Of a stretch of DNA of 64,000 nt, positions 16,099 through 23,869 are shown in pieces. The stretch spans positions 23,344 through 87,343 of the forward strand of contig CAYWWK010000006.1 in NCBI GenBank assembly GCA_964462135.1, in the 5' to 3' direction. The translations under genes and the position numbers were made by a program. The stretch's first letter is position 1. Every line of letters begins with the position of its first letter. The notes beneath the pieces are model-generated. The model was not told where the DNA came from and did not search any database. It was given only the letters and a program-made list of their open reading frames with translations. The stretch is from MGBC163016 sp964462135. GTDB taxonomy: Bacteria > Actinomycetota > Coriobacteriia > Coriobacteriales > Eggerthellaceae.

Positions 16099-16536
16099 TC
16101 ACAATCCGATCTTCTGCTTGATGGCAGGTGCATAGCGTCGGGAAGCGATGAGATGCTCTCCATTCGTCAGGATCAGCTCCAATCGTGCATTGGAGAAGGG
16201 TCTCAGCGCATGTACGTGATCGAAGTTCACGATCAGCGATTTCGTCGCACGGATGAATTCCGTGTCAGCCAGTGCCTCTTCAGCCTCATAGAGACGAAGG
16301 TGGCTTTCCAGCACGGCATCTTCGGTATAGAGGAATGTGCGATTGTCAACGGTTTCGATGTAGAGGACTTCGCCAATGGGGATGATGAGGGTCTCTCCGT
16401 CAATATTCCCGGCAAGCTTCTGATCGCAGGCATTCACGGCGGCAAGGATGGTGCGGACGCGGTCATTAACGGAGGGGCAGAGGATATGGACCTCTATTCC
16501 CGGAATGCGTGCGTGCTCCTCTACGCTGACCTTCAT
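16099..16536 (-). CDS. LytTR-domain DNA-binding regulator
   Basis: A 145-residue protein: a short N-terminal region and a C-terminal LytTR domain (IIPIGEVLYIETVDNRTFLYTED ... FIRATKSLIVNFDHVHALRPF ... LILTNGEHLIASRRYAPAIKQ). There is no receiver domain, so it belongs to the single-domain LytTR regulators paired with DUF3021 membrane proteins. It probably autoregulates the operon with the gene at 15577. ATG 16536 with AAAGGCG upstream is preferred over the longer frame to 16614. Confidence 0.88.
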   Translation of the reverse strand: MKVSVEEHARIPGIEVHILCPSVNDRVRTILAAVNACDQKLAGNIDGETLIIPIGEVLYIETVDNRTFLYTEDAVLESHLRLYEAEEALADTEFIRATKSLIVNFDHVHALRPFSNARLELILTNGEHLIASRRYAPAIKQKIGL

Positions 16537-16713
16537 GAATCGCCTTTCGCTTCGTTGGGGGGGAGTACATCCCCGCCTTTCAATGAGATGTCGACCAGTG
16601 TGCCAAGGATGCATCTACACAGCAAGAGGAAAGCTCTCATCCTGCATGAGGGCTCCACCAAGTTGCATGCCTGCGGCCCAGGGGTGCGCCCGTCCAGATG
16701 AGGGTATCTCCCT
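16537..16713. other. intergenic region upstream of the LytTR gene
   Basis: No gene is supported here. It must hold the minus-strand promoter of the LytTR-DUF3021 pair; I could not identify clear boxes. A G-rich run (GGGGGGGAG near 16557) is the only compositional oddity. Confidence 0.4.
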
Positions 16714-16840
16714 CGTAACGTGGGTCATCCGCCGTAGCGCAGGTCGTCCGCGAAGCGGCGGTCTGCCCTCACCCGGGAACAACTCCGCGGCAACGCAAGC
16801 CGCATGCTTCGCATGACGGCTTCCGCTACAAGGAATGGCT
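16714..16840. repeat. GTAGCGYA palindromic repeat cluster
   Basis: The core unit at 16734-16768 starts GTAGCGCAGGTCG and ends TCTGCCC; it matches the unit at 6093-6127 at nearly every base. It is followed by a related palindrome-containing stretch (CAAGCCGCATGC ... GCATGACGGCTT) ending in CCGCTAC. It is non-coding, between divergent genes. Confidence 0.65.
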
Positions 16841-16863
16841 TCCGCCGCGAGGGACAGCTTCGT

Positions 16864-16892
16864 TTGACAATACTTTGATATAAAAGTATTCT
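16864..16892 (+). promoter_or_regulatory. promoter overlapped by a palindromic operator
   Basis: TTGACA (16864-16869), 17-nt spacer, TATTCT (16887-16892): a near-consensus vegetative promoter. Within it lies a perfect inverted repeat AATACTTT-N6-AAAGTATT (16869-16890) covering the spacer and touching both boxes. A MarR-family regulator is the second gene downstream, and MarR proteins bind palindromes of this size, so autorepression is the simplest reading. Confidence 0.65.
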
Positions 16893-16990
16893 GTATATGA
16901 TTTGAGATCAAAGCAATAAGCATCGGGGCAATGATCCGAAGGTATGTCGAAGGGCAATGCCTTGGAAATGAAGGGGAGAGGAGAGTCGCC

Positions 16991-17665
16991 ATGTTGTCCA
17001 TCAGAGAGGTCTATGAACTGTTCGAAGAGGTTGGATGCTGCAGCTTCGCCACGCTTGACGGACGGGGCGGCGTGGATTCACGGATAGCCCATTTCTTCGC
17101 CTATGATGAGGAGGGTCTGTACCTGCGCACCATGTCAGGCAAGCCGTTCTATCACCAGATGACAGAAGGGGGCAAGCTGAGTGTTTGCGGTGAGCACACG
17201 GAGGCTCCCTGCACTTGGGATGAGGAGAACATGCCCCACTTCCAGCCGGGATACATGGTGCGCATGAGTGGGGATGTGCGGGTGCTCACTCCTGAGGAGA
17301 CCCAGAGGCACATCCAAGAGGATCCGCGCTTCGCCGTGGCTGAGTATGATATGAGGAAGTATCCTGAGACCGTCGTGCTGGTGCTCCATCACGCATGGGG
17401 CGAGTTGTACCAGTATGACTTCAATATGGTGCACATGGACCACAAGGTGCTGCGCGAGCGGTTCTGTTGGGGAGGTGCGGAATTCGTCGATGCGGGATTC
17501 CATATCACCGACGACTGCATCGAATGCGGCGCCTGTGCAAACGCCTGTACGCATAAGGCCATTGTTCCGGGCAGCCCCTATCGCATCCGTGGTTCATGGT
17601 GCGACGAATGCGGCAACTGCCACCATGCGTGTCCCGTTGGGGCGGTGGTGGAAAAGGCGGAATAG
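16991..17665 (+). CDS. FMN-binding split-barrel protein fused to a 2x[4Fe-4S] ferredoxin domain
   Basis: A 224-residue protein. Residues 1-150 resemble the pyridoxamine-5'-phosphate-oxidase-like flavin split barrel (CCSFATLDGRGGVDSRIAHFF; LYLRTMSGKPFYHQM). The C-terminal ~50 residues carry two ferredoxin motifs, CIECGACANACTHKA and CDECGNCHHACPVGA, for two [4Fe-4S] clusters. The likely role is cytosolic electron transfer between ferredoxin-level donors and a flavin-bound substrate. It is the first gene behind the palindromic promoter and precedes a MarR regulator. ATG 16991 lies behind GGGGAGAGGAGAG. Confidence 0.82.
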   Translation: MLSIREVYELFEEVGCCSFATLDGRGGVDSRIAHFFAYDEEGLYLRTMSGKPFYHQMTEGGKLSVCGEHTEAPCTWDEENMPHFQPGYMVRMSGDVRVLTPEETQRHIQEDPRFAVAEYDMRKYPETVVLVLHHAWGELYQYDFNMVHMDHKVLRERFCWGGAEFVDAGFHITDDCIECGACANACTHKAIVPGSPYRIRGSWCDECGNCHHACPVGAVVEKAE

Positions 17666-17724
17666 GGACGAAGGCATCTGGCCAGTTGGCTCAACAAGGC
17701 ATGTATCCGAAACGAGGGGAAAGG

Positions 17725-18219
17725 ATGACCATGGTGCGAGATGGACTCTCAGACATCCAAGCATTCACTGAAACCGATTTCGTCAGCAGCCTATCCCGAA
17801 CTTTGGCAGCGGCGAATGGATTCATCATCCAGCAGATGCACGAGCGGGGCATGAAGGGCCTCGTCCCCTCCCATGGGGACATCCTCATGGTGCTCTTTGC
17901 TCAAAAGACCTTGACCATGCAGGCGCTTGCTGGGAGGATCAACCGTGACCCTTCCACAGTGACTGCGCTGGTGAAGAAGCTCGTCAGGGAGGGGTATGTT
18001 GAGACATCCAAGAGCGAAGTTGATCATCGGGTGACTGAGGTGCGCTTGAGTGCTCAAGGGAAGGCTCTGAAGAAGGACTTCGAGAGTATATCCGCTTCGC
18101 TGGTTCAAACCCAAATGCAGGGAGTGGAGCTGAAGGATTTCGAGATCACGTGCAAGACGCTGAATCATATCCGTGAGAATTTCGTGCAGGTATCGAAGGA
18201 AGGAAGAGGAGAACGATGA
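17725..18219 (+). CDS. MarR-family transcriptional regulator
   Basis: A 164-residue winged-helix regulator with the MarR order: N-terminal dimerisation helix, recognition segment TMQALAGRINRDPSTVTALVKKLVREGYVE, wing SEVDHRVTEVRLSAQGK, and C-terminal helices. ATG 17725 (or 17731) follows AGGGGAAAGG. Its stop overlaps the ATG of the binding protein (ATGA, 18216), so translation is coupled. It probably binds AATACTTT-N6-AAAGTATT at 16869 and responds to a ligand connected with the transported or ligated compound. Confidence 0.88.
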   Translation: MTMVRDGLSDIQAFTETDFVSSLSRTLAAANGFIIQQMHERGMKGLVPSHGDILMVLFAQKTLTMQALAGRINRDPSTVTALVKKLVREGYVETSKSEVDHRVTEVRLSAQGKALKKDFESISASLVQTQMQGVELKDFEITCKTLNHIRENFVQVSKEGRGER

Positions 18220-19085
18220 CGCAGAGGATGGGAATGAGAGGAACGTTTAGGGCGGAGAAGGTGATCGGGCTGGCCATCGCGCTGCTCGCCTGCGTCGCTG
18301 CGATCGGAATGGCTGGATGCAGCGCGCAACAGTCCCAGCCAGAGGGTGCATCTGGCGACAAGCCCGTGCTCACCGTGGCAATGGAGCTTGCCTATCCGCC
18401 TTTCGAGACCAAGGATGAAGCGGGCAACCCTGAAGGCATAGCCGTTGACTTCATGCAGGACTTCGCGAATGCCTACGGGTATGACCTCGTGGTGGAGAAC
18501 ACGGCTTGGGATGGACTCATTCCATCGCTTCAAACCGACAAGGCCGATTGCGTGATCAGTTCCATGACCATCACCGAAGAGCGCAAGGAGGCGGTGGATT
18601 TCTCCGCCCCCTATGCCATGGCGCAACTGGCCATCCTGGCGAATGCGGATTCTGGGATAGGCTCAGTGGATGATCTGAACCAGCCAGGGAGGAAGGTGGC
18701 GGTGAAGACGGGTTCCACAGGAGATGTCTATGCCACCAAGAATCTGACCCAAGCTGATATCATTCGCCTGGCCGATGAGAGCGCCTGCGTGACGGAGGTC
18801 GTGCAGGGCAAGGCCGATGGCTTTCTCTACGATCAGTTGACCATCTATCGCAACAACCTTGCCAATCCTGACACCACGGAAGCGGTGTTCATCCCCTTCC
18901 AAGACCCCGAGGAATGGGGAATCGCGGTGAAGAAGGGCGATACCGAACTGCTGGATCAGCTGAATGCATTCATCGCCCAGTCAAAAGAGGATGGCGAATT
19001 CGATAGACTGACAGAGAAGTATCTGGCAGAGGAGAAGAAGGCCTTCGATGAGCATTCCTTCAAGTGGTTCTTCGATTTCGAGTAA
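18216..19085 (+). CDS. ABC transporter substrate-binding lipoprotein (family 3, amino-acid type)
   Basis: A 289-residue lipoprotein. A hydrophobic signal ends in the lipobox MAGC (Cys about residue 35), followed by a Ser/Gln linker and an SBP_bac_3 fold: LTVAMELAYPPFETKDEAGNP, DGLIPSLQTDKADCVISSMTITEERK and VDFSAPYA are typical of polar amino-acid binders. It would deliver an amino acid or related compound to the permease encoded 46 nt downstream. It overlaps the MarR gene by 4 nt. Substrate specificity cannot be read reliably. Confidence 0.9.
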   Translation: MTQRMGMRGTFRAEKVIGLAIALLACVAAIGMAGCSAQQSQPEGASGDKPVLTVAMELAYPPFETKDEAGNPEGIAVDFMQDFANAYGYDLVVENTAWDGLIPSLQTDKADCVISSMTITEERKEAVDFSAPYAMAQLAILANADSGIGSVDDLNQPGRKVAVKTGSTGDVYATKNLTQADIIRLADESACVTEVVQGKADGFLYDQLTIYRNNLANPDTTEAVFIPFQDPEEWGIAVKKGDTELLDQLNAFIAQSKEDGEFDRLTEKYLAEEKKAFDEHSFKWFFDFE

Positions 19086-19130
19086 GGGTTCACTGAGAGC
19101 ATCGGTTGATTGCGGACGGAGATGCTTGTG

Positions 19131-19934
19131 ATGGGGTCGGCAAGGACGACGGCGCGTGGCAGCCTGTTCTTCACTGCAGCCCATGCGGAAGTCGGTCCCT
19201 TCAAGAAGGCATTCAACTACCTGCTCGTCTGTGTGGTGCTCATCGCGGTCATCGGCTCTTCGTTGGCCATGGTGGGCATCACATTGGATTTCAGCTTCGT
19301 CGCTCAATACCGCCTTCGCATCGCTGATGGCTTTCTCATGACGGTGGGAATCTCGGCGGCCAGCCTGGTCGGAAGCCTCTGTCTGGGTATTCCCGTGGCG
19401 CTGGGTCGGAATGCGCGTTTCCTGCCAGTGCGCTATCTCTGCGACATCTACATCAAGATCATCCGGGGAACGCCCCTCATTGCCCAGATCTACCTGTTCT
19501 ACTACATCATCGGCACGGCTTGGGGCGTGAGCAATCGCGTGGTGGCTGGCATCATCATCCTCTCGGTCTTCGCGGGTGCCTACATTGCCGAGATCATCCG
19601 CGCTGGCTACGAGTCGCTTCCGGCGGGACCGTTGGAAGCAGCGCGGGCACTGGGACTCACTCGCGTGCAGATGGCCCTGTCAGTCGCATTTCCCCAAATG
19701 GTCACCCGGACGCTTCCGGCCCTGACGGGTCAGTTCGCCAGCATCATCAAGGATTCCTCGCTGCTCTCGGTTATCGCGGTCATCGAACTCACCCAGACCA
19801 TGCGTGAGATCAGCGCAACCAACTACAACTTCTTCGGCTGCTTCCTTCTTCTGGGTGTCCTGTACCTGTGTCTGACGTTGCCCATCATGTTCGTGAGCCG
19901 TCACTTCGAGAGGAAGCTGGATTATGACCACTGA
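19131..19934 (+). CDS. amino-acid ABC transporter permease (HisM/GlnP type)
   Basis: A ~267-residue inner-membrane protein with five to six helices and the HisM-type EAA loop GYESLPAGPLEAARALGLTR; IIRGTPLIAQIYLFYY is the usual first-half motif. No ATP-binding subunit is encoded beside it, so an ATPase from elsewhere must energise the transporter. The start is uncertain: ATG 19131 has ACGGAG at a 9-nt spacing, while ATG 19122 directly abuts that RBS. The 3' end overlaps the ATP-grasp gene by 11 nt, indicating one operon. Confidence 0.88.
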   Translation: MGSARTTARGSLFFTAAHAEVGPFKKAFNYLLVCVVLIAVIGSSLAMVGITLDFSFVAQYRLRIADGFLMTVGISAASLVGSLCLGIPVALGRNARFLPVRYLCDIYIKIIRGTPLIAQIYLFYYIIGTAWGVSNRVVAGIIILSVFAGAYIAEIIRAGYESLPAGPLEAARALGLTRVQMALSVAFPQMVTRTLPALTGQFASIIKDSSLLSVIAVIELTQTMREISATNYNFFGCFLLLGVLYLCLTLPIMFVSRHFERKLDYDH

Positions 19935-20820
19935 TCAGGCGGAGGAGACGGTGCGGGTAGGTGTGCTCTTCGAATCGGATGAGTGGTCCGATCACCATCT
20001 TCGCGCGGAGATCGCCAAGGCTCTGTCCCAAGAAGGGCTGGCGGGCGAGGCGTGCCTGATCGATATGGAGGGCGAGAGGTATCGTGAAGAGGCCTTGCGC
20101 TGCGATGTCCTGGTGAGTCGCATCTTCGCAAGCGCGCAGTTTCGCGGTCACTCAGCGTCTTTGGAGCGCGTTTTCGCACTTCTGGAGGAAGCGCAGGCCG
20201 AGGGCGCTCTCGTTCTCAATCCACCTTGTGCGCATGGCTACGAGGTGAGCAAGAAGGCCTCAACGGAGGCGCTTGCCAAGGCGGATGTCTTGACACCCAT
20301 GGTATACGGTTGCGACCGTTCCCGACAGCTTGACCCCTCATCCTTTCGCTATCCCTCCATCATCAAGCCGGACTGTGGTGGGCGAACCACCCATACCTTT
20401 CTTGCGGAGAATGCCAAGGAGGCTCGGGCTTGGTTGTCGAACGCTCCCGACATCGTCTTCATCGCCGAGGAATACCTGGTACCTGAACGTGGGTTTCTCA
20501 CACGGGTGGAAGTCGTGGGAGGTCAGCCGACGCTCATCGTGAAGCGCAGCGTGACTGCGACGGGGCTTTCCGCCTATCGATTGGGATCGACCTATGAGCT
20601 CTACGAAGACTGCTCGGAGGACATCCTGCGGGTAGTGCGGAAAGCCGCCCGGGTTCTCGGATTCGTGTTCGGCAGCTTCGACATCATCGAAACGGACAGA
20701 GGTGCCTTCTTCATTGACGCCAACAGCGTATCGAACGTTTCTGAGGATTGCACTGACCTGTTCCAGTTCGATCTGATGCGCGCCTATGCGCAAGAGATAT
20801 GCGCACGCATCTCACGTTGA
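19924..20820 (+). CDS. ATP-grasp family ligase
   Basis: A 298-residue protein with an ATP-grasp core: a Lys-containing strand and glycine-rich loop (YPSIIKPDCGGRTTHTF, about 140-156), an adenine-hinge acidic segment (FIAEEYLV), and a metal-binding end (GSFDIIETDRGAFFIDANS). ATP-grasp enzymes form amide or thioester bonds via acylphosphates. Given its 11-nt overlap with an amino-acid-type permease, it may ligate the imported compound, but no acceptor can be named. It closely resembles none of the housekeeping ligases I know (RimK, Ddl, PurK). The convergent VanZ gene overlaps its end by 9 nt. Confidence 0.75.
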   Translation: MTTDQAEETVRVGVLFESDEWSDHHLRAEIAKALSQEGLAGEACLIDMEGERYREEALRCDVLVSRIFASAQFRGHSASLERVFALLEEAQAEGALVLNPPCAHGYEVSKKASTEALAKADVLTPMVYGCDRSRQLDPSSFRYPSIIKPDCGGRTTHTFLAENAKEARAWLSNAPDIVFIAEEYLVPERGFLTRVEVVGGQPTLIVKRSVTATGLSAYRLGSTYELYEDCSEDILRVVRKAARVLGFVFGSFDIIETDRGAFFIDANSVSNVSEDCTDLFQFDLMRAYAQEICARISR

Positions 20821-21888
20821 GGCGGGCAGGCAGTCGTAGGGCATCTTGCGGGCGAAGAGATAGAAGATGGCCACAGGGATGACGAAGAAGGCGGGCATGG
20901 CAAGGAGTAGGGCGACTGTGAGGGTGCGCACAGCGTAGAATCCCAGTCGCTTCCAGCCAGTGCGCGGCACCGTCTCAAAGGACATGTGCACCAGCGCACC
21001 CCCAGGTGTGCTTCCATCGTTGAGCCACGGGATGATGACTTCAATGATGACGAAGGCCAAGACCGTGCCAATGACGACGAAGAGCCATTCGGTCTGCATG
21101 GCATCAAGGCCTGGCAGCGTGAAGGGGCGATCGAACATGAGCTCACAGCTCAGCGCGATGATGAGCCACGGAGCGCAGGCGATGATACAGATGAGGCAGG
21201 CATCCACCCAAAGGGCAACCCCGCGCCGCACGAACCCCGGGGAATGGGTGGTGGTGGGCTCCTCCGCTTTCGGGGCAGGGAAGAGCCTTTCGAGTCCAGC
21301 GGCGCACCACCAGCCTGCGATGCCTCCCAGGGTATTGAAGATGATGTCATCCACATCGAAGGTGCGATAGGCAAACGGGTACAACCCGAAGAATCCTGTG
21401 AGCTGGGCGGTTTCGATCAGCAAGGTGGTCAGGAATGCGGCGATGGCCGTCTTGGGAAGATTCAGGCGCAACAGATGCTTCGCGATGAACCCCAATGGCA
21501 GGAAGAGCACGATGTTGAACAGGAGTTGGAAGATGGCCTTGAGACCGTCTTTCGCAATGTCTGAGATGAATGCGAAGGGATTGAGCTGCGGCGCTATGCC
21601 GTAGGAGATGCCAAGGCCGGAATCGCCTGAGGGTAGCGGGTACAGAGTGAAGCAGCCGAGGCCCGCTATATAGAGCACGGCGAGATAGGCGGCTATGAAT
21701 GAAGCCAGACGCAGGCGCCCATCCCGGTGATAGAGATAGACGAGGATGGGCAGTGTGAGCATGAAGGAAAGCAGGGGCCACAGCAGCAAGGCGGCTTTGA
21801 AGCTGCCTGTGAATCCTGAAAGGAACGAACCGATGCTGCCCACCGTCCACGTCCTCCCTTCGTCTCGATGCTCCTTCAACTCTTTCAA
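20812..21888 (-). CDS. VanZ-like / RDD-domain membrane protein
   Basis: A 358-residue polytopic protein. The N-terminal ~210 residues match VanZ (LNPFAFISD, NIVLFLPLGFI, ETAQLTGFFGLYPFAYRTFDVDDIIFNTLGG split over the typical loop). A C-terminal RDD-like domain follows (RRGVALWVDACLICIIACAPW ... TPGGALVHMSFE). VanZ proteins can confer low-level teicoplanin tolerance, but most members have unknown envelope functions. It overlaps the convergent ATP-grasp gene by 9 nt. Confidence 0.8.
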   Translation of the reverse strand: MKELKEHRDEGRTWTVGSIGSFLSGFTGSFKAALLLWPLLSFMLTLPILVYLYHRDGRLRLASFIAAYLAVLYIAGLGCFTLYPLPSGDSGLGISYGIAPQLNPFAFISDIAKDGLKAIFQLLFNIVLFLPLGFIAKHLLRLNLPKTAIAAFLTTLLIETAQLTGFFGLYPFAYRTFDVDDIIFNTLGGIAGWWCAAGLERLFPAPKAEEPTTTHSPGFVRRGVALWVDACLICIIACAPWLIIALSCELMFDRPFTLPGLDAMQTEWLFVVIGTVLAFVIIEVIIPWLNDGSTPGGALVHMSFETVPRTGWKRLGFYAVRTLTVALLLAMPAFFVIPVAIFYLFARKMPYDCLPAST

Positions 21889-22123
21889 GGAAGCCTCGCC
21901 AGCCTACCGTAGAAACAGCTGAAGAGAAGATTTCTGACAAAAATGTAAGAGAGAAGCGATGCTGGCGTAAGGGAGGGCGGCGTCTTTGACCTGCTTGGGC
22001 TGCGCGTTTCTGCTTGCTTGTCATCTGTTTACTATCTGTTTTATCTCCGTTACCAAACTGATTTGTTTCGAGGTTGGGTATAGTGGAATCGAGCGTGAAA
22101 TCAGCTGGGAAATGAGGAGGAAC
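21889..22123. promoter_or_regulatory. divergent intergenic region; possible promoter TTGTCA-N17-TTATCT
   Basis: Between the VanZ gene and the hybrid kinase. TTGTCA near 22018 and TTATCT 17 nt later form a plausible promoter for the kinase-LRR-MoxR block. The stretch is richer in A/T than its surroundings. No operator-like palindrome stood out. Confidence 0.35.
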
Positions 22124-23869
22124 ATGCTGGAAATGCTCGAGGATAACGCGTTGCTTGTATGCGCTATCTTGGGCATCGTGATCGCGTGCTTCCTTCTGTT
22201 CGCGGCGATCGCCGTTTTCCGACGTGCCCAGCGCAATCATCCAAGGAGACAGGTTTTCGATCCTGCGACATCCCCGGTTTCCCGCTCCCTCTCCCATGCT
22301 CCCTTCGCCGCGCTCATTGCCATTGATCCAGCGGCTCGATGCGCGCGGGCTGTCTCCGGTGCCGTTGAAGGCCTGACGGGTCTTTCAGCGGATGAGCTTC
22401 TTTCTGATATCTATCGGCTTGATGCCTGTTTTGACAAGGACGCACGGCGCGACCTGATGGAGGCCTTTGATGGCTGGGATGAGAGAAGCCTCCTTCAGCT
22501 TTCCTGTGATATCCAAAACGCCAGCACGGGGATGGTCCATCACTGCTCCTTCAAGGTGTGGCCCGACGCCTCTTCCAATGTCTGGGTCGTTGAATTGCGG
22601 GATATCACGGAAACAGCGAATCTGATCGAGGATCTGACACGCAAGGCGCAGGATGCGGAAGCCAGCGAGAAGGCGAAGCTGCGATTCCTCTCGGATATGA
22701 GCCATGAGATCCGCACGCCCATGAATGGCATCATGGGAACGCTGGCCTTGGCCCAGGTTCACGCTGATGAACCTGAGGCGACGCGGGAATATCTCAAGCA
22801 GGCTGATGATCTTACCCAGTATCTGCTGTCGATCATCAACAACGTGCTGGATATTTCCAAAATAGAGAATGGAAAGATGGAACTGGAGGATAGATGCTTC
22901 AGCCTCAATGATCTTCTGGGTCAGGAAAGGGGCCTTTTCGCAGAATCCACCAAGACGAAGGGAATCACCTATGTGGTCGAGGGCGATGATCTGGCCGATC
23001 CCTTCGTCATTGGCGATGAGCTGCGCTTGGCCCAAGTCATCACGAATCTCGTGTCGAATGCCCAGAAGTTCACTCCATCTGGTGGCTCCATCACGGTGAG
23101 CCTGCTCCATGTTCAGTCAACTGACGATCGCCTGCATTTCGTCATCCGCGTCGCGGACACTGGCAAGGGAATGAACAAGGAGTTCCTGAAGACCATCTTC
23201 GATCCCTTCTCGCAGGAATCTTCCAGTACCTCACGTCAATTCGGTGGCACGGGACTGGGCATGGCCATCTCAGATCAGATCGTCCGTCTCATGGGTGGCT
23301 ACATCGTGGTGGAATCTGAGCTAGGACAGGGCACCACATTCGAGATATATCTTGGACTGCCGATGGCCAGCGAGGCGCAGAAAGCGGAGTACGTTTCGGA
23401 GCAGCAGGCAGCCGGTGCGGTGGACTCCCAGCTGGACGATGCGGCAGAAGCGCTGTTCCGTCTTGAGGGAAGCACCATTCTCATGGCCGAGGACAACATG
23501 TTGAATGCGGGCATTGCCGAGGAGATGCTGCTGGAGATGGGCGTCGCTCGGGTAGACCATGCACTTGATGGGCAGATAGCGTGCGATATGTTCGCCGCCA
23601 GCCCTGAGGGCACCTATTCCCTCATCCTCATGGATATCCAAATGCCCAACATGAATGGGCGTGAGGCGGCGCAGGTCATCCGCGCCATGGATCACCCGGA
23701 GGCTCAGAGCATTCCCATCATCGCGCTTTCCGCGGATGCCTACGTCGAAGACAAGCGGGCGTCTCGCAAGGCCGGCATGAACGGGCATATCTCAAAGCCC
23801 ATCGTCTACGAGACGCTGGAAGCGCAGATTTGCGCTGAGCTGTCCTCTGCTGGTCCGGGGGTGGAATGA
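22124..23869 (+). CDS. hybrid sensor histidine kinase / response regulator
   Basis: A ~581-residue protein: one N-terminal helix (LLVCAILGIVIACFLLFAAIAVF), a PAS-like region, a HisKA dimerisation domain (LSDMSHEIRTPMNGIMG, His about 200), HATPase_c (NLVSNAQKFTPSGG, DTGKGMN, GTGLGMAI) and a C-terminal receiver (ILMAEDNMLNAGIAEEML; LILMDIQMPNMNGREA with the acceptor Asp). It has no extracellular sensor and no output domain, so the phosphate must go to a separate partner. ATG 22124 follows GAGGAGG. Its stop overlaps the start of the giant LRR gene (ATGATGA), suggesting joint expression. Confidence 0.92.
   Translation: MLEMLEDNALLVCAILGIVIACFLLFAAIAVFRRAQRNHPRRQVFDPATSPVSRSLSHAPFAALIAIDPAARCARAVSGAVEGLTGLSADELLSDIYRLDACFDKDARRDLMEAFDGWDERSLLQLSCDIQNASTGMVHHCSFKVWPDASSNVWVVELRDITETANLIEDLTRKAQDAEASEKAKLRFLSDMSHEIRTPMNGIMGTLALAQVHADEPEATREYLKQADDLTQYLLSIINNVLDISKIENGKMELEDRCFSLNDLLGQERGLFAESTKTKGITYVVEGDDLADPFVIGDELRLAQVITNLVSNAQKFTPSGGSITVSLLHVQSTDDRLHFVIRVADTGKGMNKEFLKTIFDPFSQESSSTSRQFGGTGLGMAISDQIVRLMGGYIVVESELGQGTTFEIYLGLPMASEAQKAEYVSEQQAAGAVDSQLDDAAEALFRLEGSTILMAEDNMLNAGIAEEMLLEMGVARVDHALDGQIACDMFAASPEGTYSLILMDIQMPNMNGREAAQVIRAMDHPEAQSIPIIALSADAYVEDKRASRKAGMNGHISKPIVYETLEAQICAELSSAGPGVE

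Noticed and set aside
15334..16701. 455-codon plus-strand frame across the DUF3021 and LytTR genes
   Set aside because: Both opposite-strand genes have clear family signatures and RBSs; this frame has neither.
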